DNA of 64,000 nucleotides, from NCBI GenBank assembly GCA_964019055.1, contig OZ025209.1, positions 16,456,351 to 16,520,350 of the forward strand, in the 5' to 3' direction. A model generated the notes under the pieces. The model did not search any database. It was not told the DNA's origin and worked only from the letters and a program-made list of their open reading frames with translations. The translations under genes and the position numbers were made by a program. This stretch comes from Anthopleura xanthogrammica (Eukaryota; Cnidaria; Anthozoa; Actiniaria; Actiniidae). Within the stretch, counting starts at the first letter, position 1; each line of letters opens with the position of its first letter. Positions 13,412 to 27,465 of this stretch are shown piece after piece.

Positions 13412-16400
13412 ATTCGGTGTATGATTTAGAATGAATCACCAACATGCTTAGTACACTTGTTTAAAAGTCAAGGAAATGTAACCCCTCCTCATTCTTGACC
13501 GACTTAGTAAAGCAAGGGCTTGGGCCTATTCTTACTATGACGTCATTGTGACTGGATAAATGGACAAGGCGAAATGTTTGTTTTTTACCTTAATACATTG
13601 TGGACTGTGGTAGTCTGTCCATGTTGTATTGTCTGTACTGTACTGCAGACGGTACTTGGTGGTAAATTGGTTCACATAAGGACATCCTTGAGTAGCTATC
13701 TTGGTAATTTTCGTCAATGTACCGAGATCAATAGTCAGGTAGTCATCATTTGACGAGGTTGCTGCCGCCCAACTACCAGTGTGCAAGCCAAGGATTTTGT
13801 TAAGTCGACCATATTGTGGAAGATATCCTGGGTAAGATGACGAGGCAGTAATTTGTGAGTCTTTGATCCTACCGTCTTCCATTCCAAGTGGACTGTCACA
13901 ACCTTGAATAAGCAATCAAAACAATGAATTAAATGAAAGGGAAGAAAGGAATGAATGAATAGAAGGATGGATAAAACAAGCGAAGGAAGGAAAGACACAA
14001 GGATGAAACGGCAAGAAACCAAGCAACTGAGGAAGAAAGCAAGGGAGCAAGGTAAAGAAGCAAGCGAATAATCTAAAATGTACCGATACCCGTCACGCTA
14101 CATCGATCTCTAGGAAAGCAAGTAAAGTCTTGGGAATGATAAAGAGGAATTTTTAGCCCCCTCGCCTTTTCCTCTCCTCAATCCCCCTCTTCCCCTTCCC
14201 CACAGGCCCCCCAACCCCATCCCTTTCGGCCGAGCTACGCAGGCTAGGAATTTTTGTAACTGCCCACAGCACGAAAAGGAAACTGCATACAAGCATACAC
14301 GTCATTGGTTCGTCTAAAGCTCAAGTATACCTGTAAAGCTTGGGACCCTCACTTTAAAAAGGATAACCTCCATTGAACGCTTGCAGAGAACTGTTAGACT
14401 TTGGAATAGCTAGTCATACCTTAGATATTTTAGGGTATTTTATAGTTTTGTATTTGCTTATTTTAAATTGTGGCTTTATTTTTATGTAATAGTTGGTGTG
14501 ATGTCAGTTAGACTATACGGAGCAAGTAAAGTATAGATGAAGCAAGCAACCATTTGCAAATACAAACCAGATAAAGAGTCAGTTATTGTTAAATAGTTGC
14601 ATAAAAACATCATTTAAATGATCATTAAATAGTCGTCCTACCAGGATGTAAGATGTTGCTGCAGCTCTGTGTCTCCGTATCCACTTGGTTGGCATCGTTC
14701 CTCTCTGGACAGACACTCGCAACAAGATCTGTATTTGGATAACTTCTTGTTCGGTTTCTTGTAGCCTCTGGACAAGTCCCGTTAAAGCTACACTTGGTCC
14801 ATGCGCTCCAAGTCCTCGCTAAAACTGAAAACAATAGTGAATTAAAACCCCTTTTGTTCAGCTTGTTGTTAATCTTTCCGAGTTTCCACTGGAAAATGCA
14901 CACCAACCTTTCTCGCAGTATACTCCATAATATGGACACTGACATTGACACGAGTAAGTGTTGGTCTTGTAGTCTGGTTTGCAGGTTCCATTGTTCTTAC
15001 AAGGTCTGTCATTACAAACAGTCTGGAAATAATAACAAAGTATTATTAGATTATCAATTAAACTTGCAACAGATAACGAGCTAAGAAAAAATGCCCTTGA
15101 AATACTGTAATCAGGATCAAGGAGGAGGAGGAGCAGAACTGAAGAGTATTTCTGGAATATATATATATATATATAGGAAGTCTGTGTTTCGATTTTTCCG
15201 TAGTACATAAAAGTAGAGCGGAATATAAATATTAAGGTAAGAAAAACAAAGAGACTACACTTTCATCCCGACAAGCCTGTTTCGTGATTGACTCACTCTT
15301 CAGGGGATTTTAATATATATATTCCTATAAAAACTCCTATGAAAATTGCTTCTCATTAAAAACTTTAAAAAAAATCATATTCTTAAATAGAATTAGGGAC
15401 TTACAGTTCTTTAGTTCATTAGCGTTATTTTTTTAGAGTAGACACTTAAAAATACATACAACACAAAGACTGATAATATCCCATTGCGTTTAGAATTCAA
15501 AGCTTCAAGATTTGACGCCTTTTCAATTTGCGTGGCTTTAGCTTTTAAAAATACCCTTCAAACTTATCATTAGTCGATGAAGATAAATTCGGTGCATGCA
15601 TGCTATAGTCTTCCCGGATTTATTGCAGTTGAATTTGCTAGAAGACTATATTTATTGATTTATTTATTTTCAAATTAACATTTATTCTTGTTTTTTTGGT
15701 TCCTACGGCTCTACATCACACAATTGAAAAATATACAGAAAAGAAGTACCAAAATCACAAATTAGCTTAAGAATGTAGGAATTCTAGACATTCTTACCTG
15801 CAAGCTGTAGTGATGGTAGTTGGCGTTGTCTGTCATGTTAGTGGACGAGTTGAACATGTCCGTAGCAAGAAGCTCACATTTGAACTGTCCGTCAGAGTTG
15901 GTAAAGACAGCAACGTTAAACGACAGGCACTGCAGGTTTTTAAGACACAAAATTTGACACTTTTTCTCGTTTGGCACCAGTAAAGACATGAAAGGAGTGG
16001 CAATCAAATACTTGGAGTTGTGTTTGACGAAGTTAGCAAAATGAAGACCGTGTTTGACATCTCTGAGGATGGATGTGTTGGCAGCTTGGAAACGAATGGT
16101 TTCTTCTGCTTGAGACGAAGGAAAAATAAAAAAAGGAAGAAAGAGAAACAAGAGTGTCATCGTGCACAGCTCTGCAGCTTCCTCCTTCTCCTCAAGTGAC
16201 TTCTAATTCTTCTGAGAGAAACGATAAACAACTCAATTTAAGACACTCTGTCGATATGTTATTAACAGTATCTACATCTTCATATATAATTTAGGAACCT
16301 CATAACATTCTTTACATGCACAGGTGTAATAGCGTGAAATACAATTTTTCTTAACTTTGAAGAATGAGCTTTAAGTTAAAACTTTTTCACTTTTGTAGGT

Positions 16401-17807
16401 GATTTTGAATTTTTTTCGTAACAACAGGCATTTTTTTGTGGAAAGCGGATTTTTCGGCCCTGCATGCATGTTGGCAGAAACCCTAAAATTTTGCACGGGA
16501 CCTATATTTATTTAAAAATTTGATTAAGAATGTTTACAGTACGTTTCATGAGAAAATTACTTCCATAGCAGGTTTTTAACTTCTTTTTTTTTTCGAAAAT
16601 GAGTCTAGAAAATTATACTTCATATTTCGATATCAATTTCTGTGTAAAAAAAGCCTTCTTAGCAAGTTTTGCAATTACGTTTTGCTCAGGTATTCAGCCG
16701 CCTTAATTAAAGAAATAACAAAGGAATAGATTAGATTATAGATTAGTTTTTAGTCACTTCTCCTTCAGTTGTCCACTCACTATTCAGTGATCAAAAAGCG
16801 ATTTATCAAAATCAGTTATTAGTTTTCCCATGAATACCAAAAAGTTCGAGATAAAAAAAGTTGATGTTTCAGTTTCCAAGTCTTATGGAGTGTAACACTG
16901 GTTGCCAGGGCTCTCTTTTTCTAGAACCATCGACTGACGTCATCCTTCAAACAGCTGAAACTTTCTCAAACTCATCAATATTCCAGGAATCGAAGAACTA
17001 ATTCATAATTAATTAGAGCGATGGAGATAGTGTTGTTATCTTGATCCAAAGTGGCTTTGACATTCTCAAATTGCAATATTTTAATTTTACAAATTGTAGT
17101 TTGCATTAAGGTGGTTACGACCTCCTTTTGAAAGTTGGATTTGAGCCCACGATCGTTTGCGCTTTCAAAAACCGCTGAATTACCATGGCAACCTTCAAAC
17201 TTTATAGAAGAAACACATGCCAAAAAATTCCCCTTATCAAGCGGATTCTGTGGTTTAAATTATTTCTTGTTCACTCCTGATCACATACTCATGTATAAAA
17301 TAAAATATAATAACGCTTTTTAAAGGGAAAAATGTGAAACTTTGTGCAGGTTGTATTGATAATTTCTATTGTCACTTCAGCATCAGAATATTCACAAAAC
17401 CAAAGGTAAAGTAAAGAATGAAGGGACGTAGCGACGTCTCGACCAAGGCTGGCAATGTATACATGTACAGTGAATCGAACAGTAAACATCGTGTGTTACA
17501 GGTGTTTGGTCAAAGCTAATTGAACTGTACTAACAGGTATACCCAGTTGGCATATTAGTCGGATTGAGGGGCTGGTCGGACTAGGCGGTTCGAATAGCCA
17601 ACCACTGGGGTGGAGGATTGAGAATATGCAGTTTGTAGTGCCGCCCCTCACTCAGTTCCCTCACTCAGAACTGAATGAACTGTTAATTTTTTTTTTTTTC
17701 GTTCGTTCGGTTTTTTTTAATTTCTGCTTAATAATCGATCATGGTAAACTAACGAGCGAAAACAAACAAAAAATGTTCAGGAAAAGTTAATACAAGACGC
17801 GACGAGC

Positions 17808-17873
17808 AGTTATTACAATTTGAGATGGGTCGGTTATTACAATTTGCGACAGGTGTTATTACAATTTGCGACA
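17808..17873 (+). repeat. Three tandem copies of a GTTATTACAATTTG(C/A)GA motif
   Basis: CAGTTATTACAATTTGAGAT, then CGGTTATTACAATTTGCGAC, then GTGTTATTACAATTTGCGAC follow each other with 22-28 bp spacing. A short tandem duplication of unknown meaning. Confidence 0.8.
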
Positions 17874-18089
17874 GAACATCTGTGATTAACTAATTTGTAT
17901 GAAAATTTGTTTGCTTGGATGACCTTGGTTGGTACTGATATTTGAACCTGTAACTAGTTATGTTATCGGTTATCTTTATTCAAAGTTGTCCAACGTTAAC
18001 TTTGATATTCTTCGAATTAGAAAATCTCAAATGTTTGCATTAAGGTGGCTGACAACATTTGAACTCTTGATGCCAAGAGCCAGGGTTGC

Positions 18090-18295
18090 CAAGGGTTACG
18101 CGTGACGCGTGATTCGGCCTTTTTGGACCGTGATTCGTGAATTTCAGTCCACCCCCGTGATGCGTGATCTGCTTATTTTAAAGACCGTGATTTGTGAAAA
18201 TTTGTATTACACCCTAAATCCTTGTATCATGGGTTTTCATTAATCGTGTTTTCGTCATTCGTGAATTCATAAAAAAATGTCCGTGAATCGTGATC
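18090..18295 (+). repeat. Degenerate repeats of CGTGATTCGTGA
   Basis: Variants of CCGTGATTCGTGAATTT recur at least seven times in about 200 bp (GCGTGATTCGG, CCGTGATTCGTGAATT, CCGTGATGCGTGATC, CCGTGATTTGTGAAAA, ATTCGTGAATTC, CCGTGAATCGTGATCAC). The spacing is irregular, more like an element built from one motif than a clean satellite. Confidence 0.65.
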
Positions 18296-21040
18296 ACTGA
18301 ATACCCCCTTTCCACCCTGATGAGCGTACTAACCTGCATACAGACAGACAAATACTTCTATAAAGTCCGTCTGCGTGATAGTGCCCAAAAGTTTATTCTG
18401 GACCCCCAACGGACTGGCACGGTTATATGAAGCGATTTCTGATTGGCTCTCGTGACCAACGTAGTGTTGACAAACATTTCGAACTGCGCGGGAAATAAAT
18501 CGAACACTTCGTTTCTCTGGTAAACTTTAAAGACACAAAAAGAATGTAGGAGGTGAAAGTATCGAAAAATATAGTGTATTCAAGACGCAAAAGAAATCAG
18601 AGAGCGCCAGAGATTCGAAGCATTTGAGGGACACGAATTTCATCACGCGTGAAGTTCCAGAGAGTAACCGACTCAAGTAATAAAATTAACGAGGATTACG
18701 ACGATGGTTTTGATTTATTTTCCCTTCAAATCATCAGTGTTTTTCAAAATAACTAGCGAACTTTTAAACATTCCGAAAGAACTTTTATTCAAAAAGAAAG
18801 ATTAATTTAGAAACTCTTAATTCGTGAAATAATATTTTTTAGAAAAAAATAATACCGCGAAGGTGTCCAGGATAGACATGGGACATTTTCAGTTTGAAAT
18901 GGATTAGTTGCTTTAAAACATGTTCGGTGAAGATGTCTTTAATAAAATGACAAAAACTCAGGGATGAACCAAGTGACACTTGTTCTAAAGCTGACTTTAA
19001 TGTTGCGCGCGAGTAAACTTGCCCCAGATGGAAGTGTTGCCTTGGAGTAGTAATACGTGATCACCGTCATGAGATAATCAGTTTCTTAAAACATCATGAT
19101 TACAGTAGATCTATGGCAGCACCCAAGATCGCATTCATCTAATGACGTTGTGGTTAAGATGGTTGACGAGTGGTTACAAGAGTAATTCCTTGGCTGGTGT
19201 ACAAAGTACATTATACTCTTAGCTGGTGCATTGCGCATACTAACACCAGAAAGATTTGCACTCATTCTCCGACAGTCTTATAAAATGGACGCTTTCAGTT
19301 GCAGCCCTTTGGAGTGGGTTCGAAGACGCTATTCTTAATAACCAAGTAGTGGTTTTCATCTGTGCTGCACATGGCTCCTACCATGCATCCTTTCTTGCCA
19401 GATGGCTTGTTATTCTCAAGTGTGATAATAAGTTTGAGTTTGAAGAAGCGATCACTTACGCATTGTGTGGTGTCGCCAGTTGGGGCCAGTGAGTTTGGTT
19501 AACCGCAAGTCGTCAAACGTATCCATTCAGAAAGGTTTTAAGATGAACATCTAACCAACCTAGATGTATTTGTAGCGAATATATGGACGTTAAAAGAGAA
19601 ATATGCGAAGAAAATGCAAAACAAATAAAGCAGTTTAATTGTAGGAAGTCCCGTTTCCGCTTTGCTCATGAAAGCTTAGTTAGTTTGCCTTTCCTTCTAT
19701 TGTTTTGTGTTGTGTTGCTTAGAAGAATGAGGCGCCAAAATCCCTACTGCAGATATCAGTGTTATTACTAATGTAACAACAACTGATAAAGATGATCTGA
19801 TTTAGAGGACAAGTCTTGTCAAATTAAGCTAATAATTTCTTGCCATAAGACAGCAATGGATATCAGAATGAAAAAAAAAGGCATTTCCTAGTCCAAGCCC
19901 ACTTTTCAGTAACTTTCTTCAACTATGCGTTATCAATGCACAACACGTTAAACAAGACCCTGCTCTTCTCAAAGCACAATAAAACCTGAATATACAAGCA
20001 AGGACTTGATATTTTTAGCTGTGCAGCCCCAGTTGAACGGCGCCAGAATCCAACCGCAGCCTTATTGTGTGTTTACATAAAGAGAATGATACATCATAAG
20101 ATGAACATTTTGTAATAAGTACTTTGAAGTTCAATCATGGAATTAAGATCCAAGATAATCACTACAATGTCGAACCGCAAACAAGAGTCTCATGTTGGAT
20201 GATATTTTTAGCTCTTCAAAAGAATGATAAAAACTTATGCCAAGAAAACCAAATTTGAATCCATTAATATCAAAGACCGCAAGTGTTTCTTTCTTTTGTA
20301 CAACTTTGGTGCTTAGTCTGTTGAGAGAGAGTTATTTTATCGGACAAAAAGTATGGTTGAATTCTTTGAACTTCTTAATGGAAAATTCACAAACCGCTAA
20401 ATGGAGTTTATTCTTTAAGCACATGAGATACTCAATATCGTACTCAATAAAAACTCATAATAATAAAAATATATCTAACATTTCTCTGACTTTTCAAGTT
20501 GATATGAAATACAGGAAGCGTTGATCAGTTTAGTGGAATATTCAGCAACTTTTCTTGTTCAGTTTGGAAAAAAATTATGCGCACGTGCATAAAGAAAAAA
20601 CGTACGAACATTTTTGCTTGCATGCGCGCATGTTTTCTAGCTTGCCTTAAGCTGGGTGTGATCATAACAAGAGCGGTAACAATCCAAGTCGTGTAGTTTG
20701 TTGCAAAACATCGTGTCTGTTGCACGTTGCATAGCATTGTTGCTACATGGTTGACCATTCTACACACAACAAATATTCCTATAGTTTCACGAATGAGAAG
20801 CTCGGTAGACAACAAGTGTTGCGCGCTACACTGACTAGCTAGAGAATTAATGCTGAACGGAAAGAATTTTGTGAGGTTTATTGGTGATCAAGCTATTGTA
20901 CAACAGGGAGCCCACTAACTAAGCTATGTGTGCACTTTAAAACATGTGGATCGTACCACGGACAACGTGCTTAGCAGGGAACACACTAACCAACCAAGCC
21001 GAACTTGCTCCTTAAAACAGGTCATTAGGAGTCGAATTAC

Positions 21041-21172
<132 letters not shown>

Positions 21173-21260
21173 CTAGCAGGCAGTGGTATAATGCGCGCTG
21201 CTTATGCGTCGTCTCTCACTGTGTCCATGCGTTCGATCTCTGGACCCACCATCACAAAAT
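21173..21260 (+). mobile_element. Possible tRNA-derived SINE head
   Basis: TAGCAGGCAGTGGTATAATG resembles a pol III A box with AGTGGTA, and GCGTTCGATCTCTGGACC about 45 bp further on resembles a B box (GGTTCGATCCC). The spacing is suitable for a tRNA relic. A folded tRNA with an intact acceptor stem is not evident, so this is not called as a tRNA gene. Confidence 0.45.
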
Positions 21261-24200
21261 AGAGTTGCATATTTCACCTTAAAATTTTGACTGTAAAAAA
21301 AACAGTTTTTAAAAACTTGCGCAATGTCTTGTATCCAGCAGTACTGATCCATGTATGTTGCACAGTAATCAGCGCACTGTGATTGGTTCAAACATGCGGC
21401 GCTAATTTGGCGCTCTGTGACCTTTTACATTACTATACGTTAACACTTTGTGCCGCATTGTGGCGGAGATAGTAAATAAATACCAACGTTATCTCTTGCG
21501 CTGTGATTGGTTGAACGGACGTCGCCATGTGACTAATTCAGCGTGCCGTTGGCGTTGCCGTGCCAGGAGTGAGCATTTTTATTGGATGCGCAATGATCTA
21601 CACACTGTGATTAGTTGAACGGGTGTTCCTTACCGCGCAATATATATCGGCCTTCTTTCAGATTTGCCCTCACCAAGAACTCATTGGTTGCTTATTGGTG
21701 TCCAGCTGCGCTCTGTGTTAGAGCATGCGCAATAGCTTACAAATATTTCCCCGACTTGTCTACATATAAAACTGTTCAATAAACTTCTTAAGATTTATCC
21801 AGAGGATTTAATTGGTCCATCATAGAAAGCTCTCTAGTCTATTTGTTCCTCGTAAAGAGTCCGGCAACGCGGCGACCGAGGATATCCCAATAAGCTCTTA
21901 GAAGATTAGGCCGAATCAGGAAATATCTTTTGTGTAAATACACAGTGGAGTTAGAGATATCAGCTGAGTCTACCGCGATAACACAACGGCGAGAAGAGAA
22001 AAAAGGCGACAGAAAGAAAAAAATGTGATTTTTTTCTACGTGGCTCGAAGCGCTGTAATAGTTTAGTATCTAAATGCGGCAGCGCAAAAACAGAGAATTG
22101 CGGAACAGTATATTTTTTATAGAATAGCTTTTGGATTTAGAAGAAAAACTGTTCAGAAAAAAAATTTCTAATGAAAGAGTTGTTTGCCGAGATGTTAACG
22201 TGGAGAAATATTCCATTGTTCCAGTGTTTGGTCCAAGGATGTTAAAAGAAAGCGGCTCGAATTTTATGAGTTAAGTGAGTTGGACGTGGTTGTATTTACA
22301 CAGGTTGAAGAGCCAGTCAATAATGTTGATTGTTTGACGAGAGGTAATCAATTAAAATGGAAGATATCTCCAAGGAAGGTAATGAATGAAATATAACAAA
22401 AAAATGAACCGAAACTATAGACGTTAAGTGACTTGGTTAGCGTTTGGTCTGCAGAACATTGTAAAGAACATGTTTTGGATGACTTTAATGGACTAACTCG
22501 ATTCTATGTTCTTACCCACTAAAAATGGATCTTGAACAAAGAATGGTACAATGAATTAATGAGATAGAAACTGAAATAAGAACCCATACACAACACAACG
22601 ACAGTGAAGTAAAATATAGAAATCAGTATCAGACGATGGGGAAAAATCCAAAATCCCTCGACTGATCATAATTAATTTTGTTTTTCACCACGTAAAATAG
22701 TACAGCTCAATATTGAATAAAATGTGAATATTAAATGAAAGTGTTATAAGTGCGTTAAAGAAAAAAATAGAAAACATACATGGCAAAGTTTAATGATAGA
22801 GAACAAAATATAAAAATCTATCTAATCTGAAAAGGGTCGTGTTTGGGGGAGTAGAATATGCGGAGTTGGTATGCGTACGAGAAGATTAGAATTATATTCA
22901 CGTATTTTCTAAGTAGTTTGTAATTGTATAGTTCCATCATTCTCCTTCCCACCGTTGTTAGGTTCTGCCCAGTGTTGACACAATGGAGTGGTTTATCAAA
23001 AGATCGTTTCATTTTGACACTGGCCGCTAATTCAAGCAGAATGTCAAGGATATCAAATATAACTCAAACACAATTTTGTGTTAATACCTTTTTCCAGTTC
23101 TGAGTATTCAAAATTGAATACTTTGAGCATTGTTTTTCAATATTCTTATCAAGAGTTTGTGGTCTGAAACCATGATGAATTTATATCCAAATCATTCCAA
23201 CATTCTTAGTTTGCAATAGGAAAGAAAACGCAAGATTTCACTTAAAAATTATTTTCTTAAAATACCGTGAATTCTGAGAGATAGCGCCCTTACTGGATCG
23301 GAAATTATATAAAAAAAATTAATTTAAAAAAGCCATATATTCTGTATTTATAAAGAAAGGTTTAATGAGTCATCTTTCACATTACAAAAAACTCTAATTC
23401 GTTTTACCTATATTTTTAGTGACTTTTAAAAGACTCTGAGAGTAATTTATCACAAGAACGTCGAACCATTTTCATTCACTATGCAGAATGATTAGTTTAT
23501 TTTACAGGAAAAACCTTTTCATGAAAATGCAAGCAAAAAGTTCGCTCTGAGAAGAAATTTGAGAAAAAAATTAATTGAGTCTAAAACGTACGCGCAATGT
23601 AACAGAATCTTTCTCTAAATGAACTGACGATTTGTATTTGTTTAATTGATTTTCTTCAATCAAGGGAATGAGAACGACCATTCTTTAAGCTAAGTGCTTT
23701 GAACTCACAAAAGAAAAGAAACGATTTTCAATTTTAGTATCTTGCCGGAACAACTCGTCTACTTCGCTTTTTAGAACTTGAATTTGGATTGTCTGATGAT
23801 AATTTGGCATGAGTTTGCTTGTCTTTCAAGGCGGGCGCCATTTTCAAAGGGGATGAAAGGAAAGGAGATCATTAACTACTACAATGAAATAGAAATCAAG
23901 TTCTTGAGCAAACTGAAAGCTCTTAAGGTAATTAAGTAATTTGGCTTGAATAATGACAAATGGATGAGGAGGAAAAGTGAAAAATATGTCGATCATATGC
24001 CGTGGATACAAATGAAATGGAAAAAAATAAATCTATCCATCCCAGTACCTAGGAATCAGTTATACATTTGACGAGGGAAAAAATAACAAAAAGAGAACTC
24101 CATCTTTTGTTTAATGCCTTTCTTTATTACAATGTCAATCGTAATATTCAAATGAAATGCGGAACAAGTGAAACAGGAACTTTTTAACCAAACTTTTTCT

Positions 24201-24961
24201 TCGGGTACTTTTAATACTATCATGTCTTGGAGCTTACCAGCTCGGGTTTAGAGTACAATTTTCGCGGTTCAAACGAGTTGAATTTAGAATGAATTTAAGG
24301 TAGTTGTATGGGATTTATTTTGATGTTTTGATTCAGGATATAAGTGTCAGTTGAGGTGGTGTTTGTTCTTTGAATAGAGTTAACGTGTATAACGACACGT
24401 TTCGAGTTACTGGATCTTTACATCAAATATACTGTCAAAACTACTTGCCGCACACATTGAGCTAACTGATCACTAACCTGATCGAATACAAACACACTTT
24501 TAAAGTAAAAAGATACTTTCACTTAAAAACCCTCATCTCGTCAAGAAAATGATTCCTAGATTGTATGAACAATTAGAAAGAATTGCCGACTTGCGCGCCC
24601 AGATTTATTGGACATTTTGTCAAGAACTTGAACCGGAAACGGAAAAAATTAGAAATTTTAACTATTAGTGGGTTTGCATTTTTGGGATAAAGAACTTGAA
24701 TTGAAAAAGCTTAATAAGTCGCGGTCTTTTTAAGCCTTGAAGTAAGAGTGTATGTTCAGTAAACATTTGCGATTCAATCGTAAAATGCCGCACTTTAAAG
24801 AAGTACGCACTACAACGCCCCCAAAATTCTACCTCAAAGTAGATCGAGAAAAATGGAATCTGGAAGAACTTCTTTTCCAGAAACGATTCTGAGATGTCCA
24901 GACGCTTGAGCGTTCATATTCAGTTCTCTTATTCTTCAAAATTAACATGTTTTTATCCTCA

Positions 24962-27465
24962 TCAGTTTTTCGTATTTTTTATCACATTTTTCTCTGTATT
25001 TTTCCCAGTTTGAGTCACATCTTCAATGTCTTTTTTGTTCTCATTAGAATCCCCTTTTACTGTTTCCTTTTTCCATTTCATTCTACGGTTTTGAAACCAT
25101 GTTTTAACCTGGGTCTCGTTCAATCCTAGAGTCTGTGCAAGTTTACCTCGGCTTGTCGTATCCAAATACTTCTGTTCAAAGAATGTTTTCTCCAGCACAC
25201 GCAGTTGTAAGTCAGTGAAGACTGTTCGCGATTTTCTACATCGTCGACCACTCGGAGTCCGTAATGTTGGCTTTACACGAAAATACACAGGGAGTCTTCT
25301 GATCACTTCTGGGCTGGGATCTTCTCGACGAAAAATAAAAAAAAAAGAATTAATATTCAACCCTCTCAAAAAGTAACGATTTACAAGGATGTAGAGAACG
25401 ATTTCAAGGGTCCAAATTTAAAACAAGGTTCATAGTTTTATGTTAAGTAATTTATTAATTAAAACGAGTCAATTCTATTGAAGTATTTTTGCATTGAACA
25501 AGGTACATGTTGGTTCCAGTTCTACGTATTTCAAACGTGTTTCTCAATCTTATGTCAGATGTTTTTTCCAAAGGTATGACAAGGATTTCATTGAAGTCTT
25601 GTCATGTCTTTCTTTGTTCGCGAGATGTTTGTTTATAATGCGATTTTGAATTTGTTTGGATCGATTGTTGTCGATGCGAGTAAAATGATACGCCAAACAG
25701 GTGAAAGAAGAGATCGTCAAGCACATGTTCGGCCAAGATTTCAAGCCTTTCTTTTCTCATCGACAATGAGTCTAAGTACTTCTTTTGATCGCATACTCCA
25801 ATGCTACATGGGCTGATTTGATCGCAAACCTTGTAATCTTGAAGCGAGACTTCATGGCCAATTCACAGGCCCGCCCGAAGGACTTCCAAAGCATGATACG
25901 ATGGCAGCGATAAAACAGTGTTATCTGCGCACTCAACAAAAAGGGGAAAATATTTGTTTTTACATTTCAAAAATATTCCATATGACTTATTCTTGGAGGA
26001 GTTGAGACATGATCTTCGATTTATTCTTTCACAATAACTATAAAGTCAAGTTGAATAGAAATAAAGAGACGCAATCGAAAGCATTGTAATAGGCCTTTTA
26101 GTCGGTAAGTGGACCTATTTTCCTGGCTCGTTTGTATAAATGGACTCAATCTGATAAGGTAACATGCTCGCAAGCGAGAATGACGGGCGCCATGCGATCA
26201 GATCAATCACAATACCTTCCAAATCAAATCTAGCAAATCTTTTCCCAATATCATGCGAATATAAGTATCATAGACTCTGCTAAAGATAGATGCAAGAGAA
26301 TAACCCTGCTTACGTTTTGAGGATCCTTTGTGTGTTTTATTAGAGCCTTGTAGTAGAACCTTAGGAAAATTGTTTATAAATTGGCCCCTACCTCCGGTGA
26401 TTAAGGATATAAATGACTAAACTTAGACTACATGTCCCTCTAATTCAGTGAAGCTCATTTCTAAATCTCATAATCGAGCAAGTTCTTTACGTAGAATCGT
26501 TCAAACTATGATCACATAAGCCTATTTCCTTTTAAGAATTTAATTTTTGGGGACTCGAAAGTTGTGGTCGTAGATTGATTTGAGGATCTTAAAAGGCCAA
26601 TGCATTGTTTTTAGTTGTATGCCATTGTGGTTCTTAATAGCCATAAGCGCTCTTGAAATTGGAGTCAAAATGACGGCAAAAATCGATGAACGAAGACAGG
26701 GTATATGAAAGATTGTGCCCAAAGCAGCGCAGAGATTTGCCCCCAAGGTATCGAACTCACATTAACCACTCGTTAAACTGAAATTAAATTTGAAAAGGCC
26801 AATAACACTTCCATTCATCGGGCAAGAAAATCACTTATTAAATTAGCAAGTACTCTTGATAGTGGCTGAGTTGATGTATTGCAAGCTAAATACACTCACT
26901 ATAAACAAAGAGAGCCAGCGTAGCCAAAGTGGCAACATCAGCAGCGGAAGAGGCGACTGAGGTGTCAAAAGCATTTGAAAACTGTGTTGAGATGCAAGTG
27001 AAAACGCTTATTAAAGAACAACTTAGCTATTCACCTTACGCGCCTGGTCCCAGATACAGTGATTTTTAAGGCTATATTTATTTGTTTTATTCCCAAAAGA
27101 AAAATATAAATCTTGTTGGCAGGGAGCGTCAATGAAAAGCAATTTTAAAGTGTTGTCGTAGATTGCTCTGCAAACTTGCTAGCTAGCTCACCTTGATATA
27201 CTGGAGTTTCATCACGGGTTCGCGATAATATAGACTGCATACTGAAAGCCAACGAGTCCGAACTCGAAACGGGTGGAGTAGGATCTGTGAAGAAGGCTGG
27301 TCGAGGTGGGATCATACAAGAAGGACGAGGTACTAGGAGATCTTCAATCAAGAAGGACGTACTCCGGTTGGGCTGGTGCGGAGTTCTTGGGATCATCGCG
27401 TTATGAGGTGCGAAGAACCTTGGCTGTTGTGGATGATAGAACAACAGAGGGTCTTGGTAAAACAT
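24962..27465 (-). CDS. Homeobox protein, ANTP class, BarX-like (paralogue A)
   Basis: Two exons, complement: 27192..27465 (ATG at 27465) and 24962..25323; the intron is 1,868 bp, phase 1; 211 aa. The N-terminus is [20 protein letters not shown], Pro/Phe-rich with no known domain. A linker, [20 protein letters not shown], precedes the homeodomain at about residues 119-178 ([20 protein letters not shown] ... [16 protein letters not shown]), which has the W48-F49-Q50-N51-R53 recognition helix. The C-terminal tail is Lys/Asn/Glu-rich. The homeodomain resembles Barx (RSRTVFTELQL..LEK.F..QKYL) more than BarH, Bsx or Not, but orthology is not certain. It would act as a nuclear, sequence-specific transcription factor binding TAAT-type sites. 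It is the tandem partner of the gene at 41888-43832, with the same strand, intron position and intron phase. Confidence 0.9.

Noticed and set aside
17525..17610. Possible tRNA gene (GGTTCGAATAGCC as B box)
   Set aside because: No acceptor stem or convincing A box at the right distance; a chance B-box match.
19256..19492. 78-codon ORF with a hydrophobic middle (VVVFICAAHGSYHASFLARW)
   Set aside because: No family resemblance, no splice partner and ordinary length for chance in this composition.
26735..26790. Possible SINE/tRNA relic on the minus strand (GAGTGGTTAATG ... GTTCGATACC)
   Set aside because: The A and B box-like words are only about 12 bp apart, too close for a tRNA, and no repeat body is recognisable.
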